The position numbers were made by a program, and so were the translations under genes. The notes below the pieces were generated by a model. The model was given only the letters and a program-made list of their open reading frames with translations. It did no database searches and was not told the origin of the DNA. From the NCBI GenBank assembly GCA_024516155.1, contig JAJJXM010000018.1, positions 310,001 to 374,000 on the forward strand: a DNA stretch of 64,000 bases. Direction: 5' to 3'. Shown here one piece after another: positions 48,638 to 59,718 of the stretch. Source of the stretch: Pyronema omphalodes. Its lineage: Eukaryota > Ascomycota > Pezizomycetes > Pezizales > Pyronemataceae. Each line of letters starts with the position of its first letter. Positions within the stretch are counted from its first letter, which is position 1.

Positions 48638-49289
48638 ATGGAGGACTTCTTGTCCGAAGAGTTCGACTCAGTTCACCTCTCTCGTCGATGAATTTTGTCC
48701 ATATCGGCAAAACGATCATCAGTCAATCGTCCAGAGGAACCTGATTTCAACCTCGACAACAGGCTCCAGTGAAGAGATCCTCTCACTGCAGCCCGAGGTT
48801 CCCTTGGTCTGCCCCGCTTCCTCAAGCGCAGCTGATCAGGAAGAACTCTCTGAAAGCACAAACGGTACGTCCCATCTTTTGATAACATGAATCCAAAATA
48901 TGCTGATAGCTTTTATTAGGAGTCGCGGACCGTACGAAGAGAGGGATATTCACCTACCCCAACTCTCTTCTACAACAATCACCACCAAACCACGACCTCT
49001 GTCTGTTGCTGCAGAAACCAGTCGGTAAGCTCATTCCTTTTCACATTCAGAATTCAAACTAAACTGACTGTCGAATAGAATTTTGTAGCAGACCAAATCA
49101 ACGCACTTGTTCTTAAATGTGCTCGATGTGGTATGTTTTACCTCCTTTCCTACTTTCTTGTCCCGCCCAAAATTACTAACAGCCGCTTTCACAGATTGTT
49201 TTCTGTCTCGCTTCGAAAAATGGAGTATGAATTCGTGGACCGATTCGATCTTCTTTTCCCTTTTGCCCCCCAAGACACCGCCATGGTAG
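48638..49289 (+). CDS. Candidate small multi-exon gene, unknown function
   Basis: No recognised family. A model with good splice signals can be read: exons 48638-48670, 48723-48864, 48920-49024, 49089-49130 and 49195-49289, about 138 aa. The ATG has a strong context (ACCATGG). Introns are 52, 55, 64 and 64 nt; the last has gtatgt, an ACTAAC branch site and a CAG acceptor. Four consecutive joins keep the frame. The protein starts M-E-D-F-L-S-E-E, has a Ser/Glu-rich first half and then N-A-L-V-L-K-C-A-R-C. In the last exon a different frame (from about 49196 to the gtatgt at 49364, then 49426-49467) looks equally or more protein-like. The 3' end of the model is therefore doubtful, or the gene carries a frameshift. 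Confidence 0.35.
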
Positions 49290-49607
49290 TCTTCCGGCGG
49301 GTGCCGCGCCAGCTACACACAGAGCGGCAGAATTTTCCCATAATTAGGGGAATAAAAAAGAGGGTATGTTTCCTTTAATTTATTCAAATATCGTCGAAGA
49401 ACCTTCCTAACCACGTCAATATTAGGTTGTTACTACAACTTTCCCTCCGCTCTGCCCCAGTATCTAGAGCAGCATTTTTTGCTCTCTGGTACCGGCTAAA
49501 TCGTCGTCGTTAACGGCGACCTTACGCACACTCCCTGGATTGCAAAGTGTACCAGGAGCCTCGGCTCTTTCCTTCTTTCATTCCGGGGCGGACGCATCCT
49601 CGACGGT

Positions 49608-49652
49608 CTTGCTCTTCTTCTCTCTTTTCAGAAAAAGAAGAAGAAGAGCAAG
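49608..49652. repeat. 14-bp perfect inverted repeat
   Basis: CTTGCTCTTCTTCT (49608-49621) and AGAAGAAGAGCAAG (49639-49652) are exact reverse complements. The 17-nt spacer can extend the pairing. Confidence 0.85.
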
Positions 49653-50101
49653 AATATATTGGCGACGAAGCTCACCAACTTACCTCCTTCCGGTTTGTTG
49701 CCTGTTTTGTCTCCAGCCTCCGGTATAAGTCTCTCGTTTCTGTTTCGTCTCGAGTCTCCGGCATAAAACTTTCTGCTATAGATGCCAGCACAGGCACCAG
49801 TTCCTGTCCTCCCGGGTTTCTTTTTTTCCCGGTACACCTGGCTTGCTGGGTGTCTGGTTTTCCGACGGAAACAAGCAGGTAGGAAAGAACAACAATAGCA
49901 ATGGCAATGGTAAAACTCGTTCTGTTTTGTCTTTCCTTCTGGCCTGTGCCTATCGAAGGGCCTTGCCAGCTATGTTATTCCGTTGCTTGTTTTCTTTTGC
50001 TTGGCATCAATATTCTTGATATCTGACTATAGGGGCCCTCTAACCTTTTCGTTCATTATTGCTTGTTGCAATAATGAATGTTAAGCGACATGTTTCTGGG
50101 C

Positions 50102-50180
50102 GTTTTGTTTAGTTTCGCGCGACTGGCGGTGTTTTGTTTAGTTTCGCGCGACTGGCGGCGTTTCGCTTCGGTTTCGCGCG
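50102..50180. repeat. 29-bp tandem repeat, about 2.5 units
   Basis: Two units (50102-50130, 50131-50159) differ only at the last base. A partial third (50160-50180) keeps the GTTTCGCGCG core. Confidence 0.9.
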
Positions 50181-51972
50181 ATTTGTTGCATTGGCTGCGT
50201 TTGGAGGATCTATTGATTGGTTCTTCTTCTTGGCTAGACGTATTAGAAATCAGAATAAATAAAATAAAAATCAAATTTGTCAAAATGCATTGTCTTGGTG
50301 CCGCAGTGATTAATGGTTCATGTGATATAACAATTTGCCGCGTACTCAAGAAAACGTTCCTCGGAATAAGCGCAGGTACATGGTAGATATTACGTATGAG
50401 ATATGTCAATCTTTACAGGTTTAAATAATTAATGGTCCCCGTACGACACAATATAATGCTTGTTCATTCAAAAAGTCAGAGCATCACTACCAGCCACTGT
50501 ATTCTTTTACCATCCATGAGCTTTTTACAGTTATACCCAACTCGGAAATATCCCAAGACACACCGGTCCGAGAACTAATTCAACCAACTAAGCTCTACAT
50601 TCACTGATATTTCAAACCCGACCGTAAATCCCCAACTTGAATAAACCTCTTAGATTGACTTCGATAAAAATCAATTCTTCCGGATGTTGAAACTTGGAGG
50701 ATTTGGACATAGCTCTCGAGAGAGTCGAATCATGCAACGTCCGTCAGAGTAACGAACAATACTAATACCAATCACTTATCTCACACCTAAAATACCCACA
50801 TCAAACCACATAAGCTATTCGAAAGAACTGGTTACTAGTTAGTGGACGTACCACAACTCTTCACGCTATGCAAACTTACGCACGACGTCCGAATATTAGA
50901 GAGATGTCATTTTGAGACTCATTAGATGAAACAAGATCGGTGTTTTTTATCGGTGTTTCCAGTATCGCAGGGACGTTTCAATCCGCCATCACTTTCACCA
51001 GATGAAACCAGCAATATTTCCTTATGTGTATATATAGCATATTGACAATCTTTCAGTGGAATATACATAGCATTTTATATTGGCATTTTAGCCATCGTCA
51101 GAAGTTCCGATCAGGATATCAAGGTACTCCCGTTTATTTCATATTAAGTTTTCACCTTCGGATCCTTTTATAGTTTCATTTTCTGAATTTAGTAGTAGTA
51201 GTTATGTGTCACCGATGGAACTTATATTATAGTGGAGTCGTTGATGTCTATGAGGACACTTCCTAGCAGTTATTATATGATGGAGCAGTATTTGAATATT
51301 GTTCCACATTTTTTGATTTTGTTCAGTGCCGAATAGTTAGTGGTTGAGGGGCAACAGGAGGACAGTAAAGATTAGCAAAGAGGAGCCGGGACGGTTGAGA
51401 GGAGCCACAATACTGATTCAGCGGTGGTATTTCTCGTTAAATTCGGAAGTTTTGAAAGATTCGAAGATACAATGGAGGGTGGAATATGGATATGGATATG
51501 TAGTTATGGTGCTTTAGTTTTCTTGGATGCGGCATTAAATACCACTCTATGTTTCGGCAGTAGTTGAGCCGACTGATATTTAGACTGCACCCCAGAAACT
51601 TGAACCCATTCATCGCGGCGCATTAAGCAACCTTCATGTACATTTCCCCAACAGGGTTACCTCCTTCAGACGGATGTTTCCAAAACAATGAGGTCACCAA
51701 GTTTTAGGAATCCAGTCTGCAAGTAATTAGAGTGTGAGATGGAGTATTTCAAAAACTCACTCCAGGATGCAGTCCACCGAAAACCTGTCTCACTGTTTTC
51801 AGCTATCTCTGCGGTCCGTCTGTGCCGCCACGCCCACCGGATATCAAAACCATAGTAGTAATGATGAAAGGTCCCGAGTAATGTAGCAAGCCAGCAAAAA
51901 GAGTGAATTGAAAAAAGTATGTTCTAAGTAAGAAAAAGTAAAACCAAAAAGCACCAACTCCAGTCTAATTTT

Positions 51973-52842
51973 TTATTCCTCCTCTTCACCCTCAGCATCC
52001 TCATCCTCTGCCCACCAAGATACCAATCCCATACCTGCCTGACTTGCAGATGCCTATATTCGTTAGTCCATAATCCTAGCTCTCACCCATCCCAGGTATC
52101 ACTCACAATAATCCTATAAGCCGGCGTCCTCTCCTGCTCCTTAAGCGCATCCTTCAAGTGTGGTGGTACAGGTAGCTGATCCTCAAACTTCTCCTCCTCC
52201 ACTCTAAATCGAATCACCTCATTCTTATCCAAGTAGAACTCATGTCCGTCGTTATTCCAAACCCAGACATTCTCCTTCACATCAAAAGTGCTACCCTCAA
52301 ACAGGTAGTGGTGTGGAATAAAGATTTCGTCGAAGAAGTCGGTGCGGACGTTGATACCGTGAGCAGAGGAGGAGGAAATGCGGCCGGTCATGACTTCACC
52401 CTTGAATGGTCGGAAGATTACGAGGCGGAATTTGCAGGTGACATGGGCACTTCCGGAACCGTGGTCTAGTAGTCCTTCGGAGACGGAGAGGATATCGAAG
52501 AGGGAGATGCAAAGTCCAAGGTTGTGGACTACCTACATGACGGGTCGGCGTAAGTAGATTACGAGGATTAGAGGCGGCAATAAAGATCGGGGGTGGTAGC
52601 GGAGCAGAGACGACTGTATGAAGAGGAGAAACGGACCTTATCAGAGTATTTCTCATTGATTCTGTCTTCAAGAGCATTGACGGTCCTCTTGGAAAAATCC
52701 TCAGGGTCTACGATAACGAGATCAGTGAGTTCACTCTGTGATTCAGCAAGCACCAGTTAGCTTCAGTTCACGAAAAAAAAAAATCTTTCCAAAATCCTTC
52801 AAAATCACACAGGAAAGGATTCAAACAGACGAGAATAAACAT
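51973..52842 (-). CDS. RPC25: RNA polymerase III subunit RPC8 (Rpc25)
   Basis: Four exons: 52842-52831 (12 nt), 52735-52637, 52532-52107 and 52053-51973; 205 aa, family length about 210. The first exon encodes only M-F-I-L, which joins to S-E-L-T-D-L-V and matches the conserved start of the Rpb7/Rpc25 family. The N-terminal SHS2-like part (residues 1-80) contains A-L-E-D-R-I-N-E-K-Y and L-C-I-S-L-F-D. F-R-L-V-I-F-R-P-F-K-G-E-V opens the S1/OB-fold domain (about 80-180: I-F-I-P-H-H-Y-L, W-V-W-N-N-D). The end is acidic. With Rpc17 it forms the Pol III stalk needed for initiation. It is divergent from JAC1. Confidence 0.93.
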
Positions 52843-53180
52843 GGTCTCCTTCCGACCGCAAAAACGCGTTTCCGAACAAGCGCGACGACGCGAAACGACA
52901 GTCTGGGCAAAATAGGCAGAAAATTGCGGGGTGTCTTCCTCAGGGAAACGCGACGCAAAATTCAAAGACGTGTTTGCGGCTCTGCACACTACTAACCTGG
53001 CTGCATTTTCCTTCCGGCGCTAAGCAGCCGTCGCACATCGCTTAGCGTTTTGACGTCATTTGCTAAATGTTCACCTCGGATCGGTCGTCATAACTTTTAC
53101 CGGCGGCGTGACATCTTTATACCAACACCACATTACAAACGATTCTCGAACTGAATAAACGAACATAATATACCACGATT
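52843..53180. promoter_or_regulatory. Shared promoter region RPC25 / JAC1
   Basis: 338 bp separate two divergent start codons, so the genes probably share upstream sequence. No motif is assigned. Confidence 0.45.
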
Positions 53181-53816
53181 ATGAAAGGCGCTCAACTTCG
53201 TCTTACAGCCTTGCGGCCGTCCCTCCTCCCAACCCCAGCTTGCCGCCTTCTCCCCGCCGTCCGCCATAACTCAACCACAAAGCCGCCACCAAACTTCTAC
53301 ACCCTCTTCCCCACCGCCATCCCCAAGGGAGCCCCACCAGCGGGACCCTTTGATGTCGATCTCCGTGCTCTCCAACGTGAATTCTTCTCCCTCCAACAGC
53401 AGTCTCACCCCGACACACCCGCGCACCGACGGACACTCTCCTTACCTTCCTCCGCCTACATCAACAAAGCCTACACGACCCTAAAAGACCCTCTTTTACG
53501 AGCACAATACTTATTAGCGACACAGGGGATAGATATCGAGGATGAGACATTAAAAATGGATGATCAGGAGATTTTGATGGAGGTTATTGAGACGCAGGAG
53601 GAGATTGAAGAGGTTTCTACTGAGGCGGAATTAGAGCCGATAAAAGAGAAGAATAAAATAAGGATTGAGGAGACGGTGAAGAATTTGGCGGGGGCTCTTG
53701 AGGCGGCGGATTGGGATAAGGCGAAGGGGTTGGCGGTTAGACTTAGGTATTGGAGGAATGTGGAGGAGACATTGAAGCATTGGGAGAAGGGTGGAGAGGT
53801 GAGGTTAATACATTAA
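53181..53816 (+). CDS. JAC1: Mitochondrial Fe-S J-protein Jac1/HscB
   Basis: Single exon, 211 aa. Residues 1-30 are basic and hydroxylated without acidic residues, a mitochondrial presequence (R-L-T-A-L-R-P, A-V-R-H-N-S). The J domain covers about 38-112 with N-F-Y-T-L-F-P, the obligatory H-P-D at 76-78, and S-A-Y-I-N-K-A-Y-T-T-L-K-D-P-L-L-R-A-Q-Y-L-L. The C-terminal HSCB oligomerisation/Isu-binding domain (about 125-211) is a helical bundle with E-I-L-M-E-V-I-E-T-Q-E and L-R-Y-W-R-N-V-E-E-T. Jac1 brings the scaffold Isu1 to mitochondrial Hsp70 for cluster transfer. Confidence 0.95.
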   Translation: MKGAQLRLTALRPSLLPTPACRLLPAVRHNSTTKPPPNFYTLFPTAIPKGAPPAGPFDVDLRALQREFFSLQQQSHPDTPAHRRTLSLPSSAYINKAYTTLKDPLLRAQYLLATQGIDIEDETLKMDDQEILMEVIETQEEIEEVSTEAELEPIKEKNKIRIEETVKNLAGALEAADWDKAKGLAVRLRYWRNVEETLKHWEKGGEVRLIH

Positions 53817-54387
53817 ATGATGGCGGGAAAAGGATATGTATGATAAGAGGCAATGTTTTTGGTATAATACTCATATTGTGTCAGGGATTGTTCTATTCAA
53901 CGCAGCTCTTCTTTGTCTTGTTCTCCCTTGGTCATTTCACAGGTAGTGGTGGTGCTATTGAGGCATTGCTTATTAAATATATTTAGACTAAGAGTATATT
54001 TAATTCCGACCATGTATAATAATCTTAATATTACTACCGCTACATGTAGAAAATTGAAGACGAAGAAGAGAAGAAGAGATGCGTTGAATGAGCCTGTCCA
54101 ACCCACGTATAGATGGGATTAGCCAGGTTACATCAGAGCTATTGGGAAAGGAACGATGTATCATATTAGAGAGAGAATTGCTTCTATCAAGAGGGTTCGT
54201 CACTTAGTCACTGGTTGTTGTCCATTTCCAGGCACGTGGAACGGTGAAAAGGCGCTCTAATTATTTCGGCAAAAACCAAACACAATTCATTGCCTGTCTA
54301 GCATTACTTGCGCTACTCATAGAACAATTATATCTCAAGACAACATATAAAGCAAAACATTATCGCCATCAAAGGTAATCGAACCAA
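53817..54387. other. Convergent intergenic
   Basis: AT-rich 3' flanks of JAC1 and the next gene; no feature seen. Confidence 0.6.
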
Positions 54388-56309
54388 TTAGTACACATAC
54401 AACCACACTAGAAAAATGCCAACAATAACCAAAATAAGCACAAAATAAGACAGAAAGCGAAGCACTGAATTAAGAAATCTCTCATCGTCGTGTTCCCCCG
54501 CAGTATCCGTAAGACGGTCGCTAATGTCTGAGTCAGTCCATGGGGCATTGGGGTCAAAGTTCTCCTGAAGTTCCCACACGAATCTTGGCACAACAGAGGA
54601 GTCATGGACTGGCATGCGAGGTGGAGAATCATCAAAAGACCCTTCACTGCTACTTTCAATTACGGATCCATAGGTGCTTATACTCTGCCGATCAGGTTCT
54701 AAAGATGGCGTTGAGTCGCTATCTCCCAAATCATTGAAAAAAACATGCCTGGGTAAAAGATTGAGAAGCCGATCTCTCTGCCTTCCTGTTAAATTATGAC
54801 CATTACCATGTATCCAAAACTCGTTTCGCGATCTGACAGCAGGAGCCCGCGATACTGCATGATTCTATACTGCGTTTCCGGGTTCTCTGGTGTTGTTACT
54901 CGTTGATACAATTTCAGATAGATCTTCATTATTCGTTCCCATGAACGCAGTGGAAGCCTGTGGTCGAGATTTAGAGCCACTATTGTACTGGCGAGGAAGA
55001 GATGGTCCTCGCGGTGGAAAATTATTTTCGATCCGACGAATCTCCCGGTGAATATCTTCCATGGAAACATCCAGTTCCTGCTGGATTTTTGCAATCTTTC
55101 CATCCGTCAGTTGTCCAGGAACGTCAGCACCAGCTTGAACTAAAGTTCGAAAAAGGCGGGAACTGCGTTCATATTTCAATAGTCCCTCGCGGATGGCGGC
55201 AGCACGTTCCTTGGCTGTACGGGGCATTGGCGGAAATGACGCAAGAGCGCTAGATACCATATCCTCTGTACGTTGTTGTTCCTGCGACTTCAAGGGAATA
55301 TTTTCAGCGGCGTCTAGGTCAGGGTCTAGGTCTAGCATTTTGAGGAGCCCATAATTAGTCATTGGTGCCAGGAGGGGGATATCTTGGGCTACTTGCCAGG
55401 CATTAATGTAGGCTGTCTGTACAGCCTATGGAAACGATCATACGGTCCTGGCCTCCTTAATAGTTGGTATGGTGGGGGTTCTTCATATGAGGCAATTGCG
55501 CACGAATCCGATAATTCGTTGTTGATCATCTCTGGGTGAGCTATACCTGAATTACCATAATTCAGTTCTGGACACCTACGGTCGGCGGAGGTAGTATTTT
55601 TTTTCAGCGCAGTAGCTGCTTCGTTCGCGCCTCCTTCCTGAAGATTGTGAATAACCAAAGCAGTCTTTGGAGCAATCTCAGTATCTGCATTCTTTGCCAA
55701 TTCTTCTGAAGAATCTGTCTCCCAACCGTCGGAACCTTGGCTGTTGATATTCCGTGTTGATGTTTCGGATGACTGAGGAAAAGGATTTTCCGTTGCTGTA
55801 TTTGCTGTCTGGCCAGCCTCCAGGGAGGCGAAGAATGGATCCTCTCTGGTTGTGAGCACCGGAGGTGCAAGAGTAGATTTCAAGTTTGTCATCGCTGCGG
55901 TCATGCGGAGGGCTTGCAACCTCTCGGCAATTAGACTTCGACCACTTCCCCTCCTGTGCCTCGTAGAGCTGGATGAAAATCCAGCTCCATGTTCCGGTGC
56001 TTGCTGCGGAGAGGTTGAGGATTCTGTGTTCCAGCTGCTTGTGCCTCCATGATCGGGGACCTTATAAAGCGACGGTGCGGTAATATTTGGTCCATTCAGG
56101 GGCGTCGATTTTACGGATTCCGTAATTAGGGCGTTTGAAACTCCATAGTCCCGGGATGGGGGTCTTGGGACTGGGGAGCCGATACTAACTTCCGTGATTG
56201 CTGTAGATGCAGTCTCAATAGACGAGTCGGACGTTTTCCGGTAGATATCGCCTGGATTTTGTTCACTCTTCGACGAGCCATCCGAGGACCCGGGAGCAGA
56301 GTTCGACAT
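54388..56309 (-). CDS. Ser-rich tail-anchored protein, unknown function
   Basis: I do not recognise a family. The model has at least three exons on the minus strand: 56309 to about 55570, about 55425 to 54900, and 54854-54388. The first intron's donor is uncertain; several in-phase GT sites exist between 55590 and 55540, with acceptors near 55412-55426. The second intron would be 45 nt (54855-54899) and removes an in-frame TAG. The N-terminal 250 residues are Ser/Thr/Pro-rich and disordered. The middle (Y-I-N-A-W-Q-V-A-Q-D-I, then A-K-E-R-A-A-A-I-R-E-G-L-L-K-Y) is helical. The C-terminus is a single hydrophobic segment (L-S-Y-F-V-L-I-L-V-I-V-G-I-F-L-V) ending L-Y-V-Y, a tail-anchor layout with the bulk of the protein in the cytosol. 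Confidence 0.6.
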
Positions 56310-58056
56310 TTCCAGAGCCGGCTAGAGATGATATAATACAAAATGTTGTACAGATGGAGAAAAATGGTGGAGGATGATGGCTGCGGGAAAGGGAGGAGAT
56401 CGAACGATTGGAACTCCCTCTACACCTTTGTGACATACTCTCGGGTGGGATGTGACCAGAGTTGCAGGTTGAACGCACGCGAGGGTGACGAACCTCTACT
56501 CAGCAGGTATGCTTCCGCGTACCTCTCCACCCGGAAAACGGATTCACTCTCACCAGCAATTTATCTCGATAGAACTGAATGCAGCTGAATATTAGAGCAG
56601 TGACCCCCGCGGATGTGTTATAAGCGAATAGATGGGGTATTGTTCTGATGGTACAACATGATCTGAATACATGGAGCAAGATGAATACAACACAATCACA
56701 GAATATCTGGTATTATTGTATCAATATCAAATTCTTCAAAACAATTGACGTGATAGTCGGTCAGTTTAGTGATACGTATAAATCTGTAATCTGTGAGAAT
56801 TCTAATGTTTACCTGCCAAACAATCCATCTACAATTGTCTTTATACTCAAAACAATCTGACAGAATCATCAATTATGATAGCACTAGAGTTCTGATAGCA
56901 CCCAATGATCATAACATAATACTTTCATGATAACCGCAAGTTATACATGCTCCGCGAATGATTATACCCCAAAAACAAAAAAAAAAACAAAAAAAACAAG
57001 AACTCTTATCTGCCAAGCCTCTGAGGTCGCTCGCCCCTTCGTCTCAGTGGGCCCCTCAGCCTCATTTAATATTTCAACCCCCTTCTCTGGTATTCTCGTA
57101 GGAAACCGGCTATATCAGGCATATTGGCGTAGTAGCTTCAGAATCTTGTTTGGCCAGTGGTTATAATAAAATAGCGAGATACCTTCGCTGAACTCCGTGC
57201 CAAAGTTAAACATCATACCAGTGTACTTCAAGAAAGCTGAAATTCAAGAAACTGTCTAAGTTGGAGCTATTGACCATTGAGTTATGGTAGAAAGCAATGG
57301 GGGATCCTTGATTATGCCTGGATCGAAAATAATAAGCTGGGCCGTAATAGGTAGTGTGGATGCTCTGGATACCGTTACTTGAGATTTTGAAAGTTTGGTG
57401 TTGCAGGTAGAAATATCTTCTCAGCCTGACAAATGGCTCAAATTATTGATGTGGGGCATATAATCAATACCTATCACTGACCCATCACTTACATTGGACT
57501 CGAAAAACAACGCGTACGTCGCCACTTTGAGATTTGCAAAGCTTCTACACTATCAAGATATGATCTTGCAAAGCCAAAAGGAGCACAAGTAGATGCGTTC
57601 TTGCAAATCCCTGATTCACTCATTCACTGATATCATTTGATATTCCCATTCTTTTCTGACGGGAGATCCGGCGAAATGGGGACGAATATAACCCGAAAAC
57701 CCAGTTCGTGATCAACTATAGACGAATGATCAATTAATTATTGAGCAAATTCAACGTTAGATCCTTAGATTAGTGCATGCATTAACCCAAATAAAATCAG
57801 TGTTTAAAATTCCTGATTTTCCAGTCCGTAAGCGATGTCAACTGAGCGCACAGAACATAGGGGGAAGGAGCCGCGAGACTGAGGCGGGTCTCATAAGAAA
57901 AAAGAAGAATGGCAATATTTTTGGAATCATTACATTTATATTATCCTGCGAGTCTCCGGTTGGGAAATGTTGAACCATAGTCCAGCTACTCTGCGATGAG
58001 CATATTTATAATCTTGAACGTTCAATCATATGGGAGACAACAGTCTTGACAGGATT
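56310..58056. other. Gene-poor stretch
   Basis: Promoter side of the preceding minus-strand gene, then AT-rich sequence; no gene recognised. Confidence 0.5.
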
Positions 58057-58701
58057 TCATTCAACTTCCAGCCCGCCAATATCAGGAAGATCAACTTGAT
58101 CCTCCACATCGATCCACTCCGCCTCTCGAAGCAGCTTATACCACAGTATCCCACCCACATTAAACGGATCCCTGAATTCCCCTTCTTCAATTCCCTGTAT
58201 CTCTTCCGCTGGGATCTGTAAAACCCTAACATACACCTCCTTAAGTCTTGAATTCTCACCAACGACTTTTGATAGATCCACATAATAACCCCTCCTAACC
58301 AGATCATAACATGGCTGCAGCAGACACCTCTTATGCGGGAACTCTTTTTCCTCTCCCTGTCCCGGAAAGCCGCATTGTGTGAAAACAAAATCCTTAAACG
58401 TGAGTACTATTTTAGCTGCGTATAAAGTTGCCTCTTGTAAGGTTTCGAAGATGGGAAGATGGTAGGTGGTATCGATTGCGGGATTGGTTAAAATCTTGTA
58501 GGCGAAGAGGCCTTGTCCTGCTTTTCGCCACTCGGCGATTTGTTTCGTCCAGTCATCGTCTGAGGAGGCATCTGCGGTCTCTGAAACGTCGGTTTCTTCG
58601 TCTGATGGCGGTTCATCGTCTGCTAGGAAATCGAAGGGGTCTTGGTCGATTTCCTCGGTTATAGAGATGGTTGGTAAGTCAGCGGTGGTGGTAGTAGACA
58701 T
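58057..58701 (-). CDS. Hypothetical acidic protein
   Basis: Single exon, 214 aa, from the ATG at 58701 (M-S-T-T-T-T-A-D-L-P). The frame is open further upstream to 58875, but that part looks untranslated. Not recognised. The N-terminal 55 residues are acidic and Ser-rich; the rest is a compact mixed alpha/beta domain: F-A-Y-K-I-L near residue 69, L-P-I-F-E-T-L-Q-E-A-T near 84, and V-R-R-G-Y-Y-V-D-L in the second half. There is no signal peptide or membrane segment. The strand and core L-P-x-F...A-T...A-x-K-I-V resemble the next gene at 59185-59718, so the two may be distant paralogues. Confidence 0.65.
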   Translation of the reverse strand: MSTTTTADLPTISITEEIDQDPFDFLADDEPPSDEETDVSETADASSDDDWTKQIAEWRKAGQGLFAYKILTNPAIDTTYHLPIFETLQEATLYAAKIVLTFKDFVFTQCGFPGQGEEKEFPHKRCLLQPCYDLVRRGYYVDLSKVVGENSRLKEVYVRVLQIPAEEIQGIEEGEFRDPFNVGGILWYKLLREAEWIDVEDQVDLPDIGGLEVE

Positions 58702-59184
58702 CGTGTTAAGTGAATAGTGAGGTTGTGGGTTGTTGCACAGAGCTGGGATCACTTGTAAGGTTATGTTGGGAGTGGGATACTTTACTTGGGCCTTAACTGC
58801 GAAAGCCAGTGAGGGCTCGGCTCGAGATGAAAGGACAACCGGTACTAAGGTGGGAATAATGCCTAAGAATTGCAAAGGTAATGTGGCCTAGGTTTGAATT
58901 GGGCAAGAATAATCAAGTTTGGGGAACTGAAGTCAACTGGAAGCATCTTCATGACACACGATGTTGTATTTTGATCTTACTATTTAAGACAAATAGAAAT
59001 GAGAGGGAGGAGAATACAAACTGCTGATTTCTTAGATAATGACTAAAGATAGAATATTAAAAAAACGATAACGCCATACATAGAAAATAAAAGAGATCCA
59101 AAAGCCAGTAGAAGGTAAAGAAAATGCAAACAAAAACAGACATTGTATTTTTCGAACTAGTTTGCTGCGCCAACCTCAGATTCC
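58702..59184. other. Intergenic between the two unknown genes
   Basis: About 480 bp, 5' of the 58057-58701 gene and 3' of the 59185-59718 gene; AT-rich 3' part, no other feature. Confidence 0.5.
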
Positions 59185-59718
59185 TCACTGTCCCCACCCT
59201 CCTTTTCGAACCCAATTCTCCAGTGAATCGCAGATGTATTTCATAGCATCTTTATCCCTCATATCATGTAGTCTACCATACGATTGATTAAGGGGACTTA
59301 TGCGTGGTCTATTGCGTGGTGTCCTTTCAGCTTCATCATCCGGTGTATCAGGTGTGATATGGACCTTATATCTCTTATCCGTGATACGTTTGAATATCTG
59401 TTGGCACACATCCGTCACAGACGCAAAAGTTGGAGTACGACCCCTCAGTGTCGGTTCAACACCAACACGTACACTGAGATGAGTCCAAGGGTTTATAGAG
59501 TAAAAATAGTTGTCGAATCGAGAGAGTATATCAAGTTGGTGCTCTGCTCCTGTTATCCCGTTGACTATTAAATGTTCGTTATATTCATCGACGATCTTTT
59601 GTGCAAGTTTGGTGGCCTTTTCTCGATCGTTGAAGACTGGGAGATCTGCAATCATGGCCTTATTCGATGGCGGGCCAGGCCTGATTATGTGGACATAGAC
59701 CGTGAAGTTTCCAGTCAT
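59185..59718 (-). CDS. Hypothetical protein, possible paralogue of neighbour
   Basis: Single exon, 177 aa from the ATG at 59718 (M-T-G-N-F-T-V-Y-V-H-I). An earlier in-frame ATG at 59817 would add 33 residues of less convincing sequence. Not recognised. A beta strand is followed by L-P-V-F-N-D-R-E-K-A-T-K-L-A-Q-K-I-V-D-E-Y near residue 27, then H-L-S-V-R-V-G-V-E-P and a basic second half with a T-P-D-T-P-D-D-E patch. It ends W-V-R-K-G-G-W-G-Q. No secretion or membrane signals. Same strand as the similar gene 484 bp downstream. Confidence 0.6.
   Translation of the reverse strand: MTGNFTVYVHIIRPGPPSNKAMIADLPVFNDREKATKLAQKIVDEYNEHLIVNGITGAEHQLDILSRFDNYFYSINPWTHLSVRVGVEPTLRGRTPTFASVTDVCQQIFKRITDKRYKVHITPDTPDDEAERTPRNRPRISPLNQSYGRLHDMRDKDAMKYICDSLENWVRKGGWGQ

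Larger units (their letters stand above)
49468..51972. other. Gene-poor stretch
   Basis: Contains the inverted repeat at 49608-49652 and the 29-bp tandem at 50102-50180. The remainder is AT-rich without recognisable genes; the last part is the 3' flank of RPC25. Confidence 0.4.

Noticed and set aside
54855..54870. 16-nt GT-AG segment around the TAG as an intron
   Set aside because: Too short; the overlapping 45-nt candidate fits size and phase.
55426..55443. 18-nt GT-AG segment as an intron in the tail-anchored protein gene
   Set aside because: Too short for spliceosomal removal, and its excision does not restore the reading frame; longer in-phase alternatives exist upstream.
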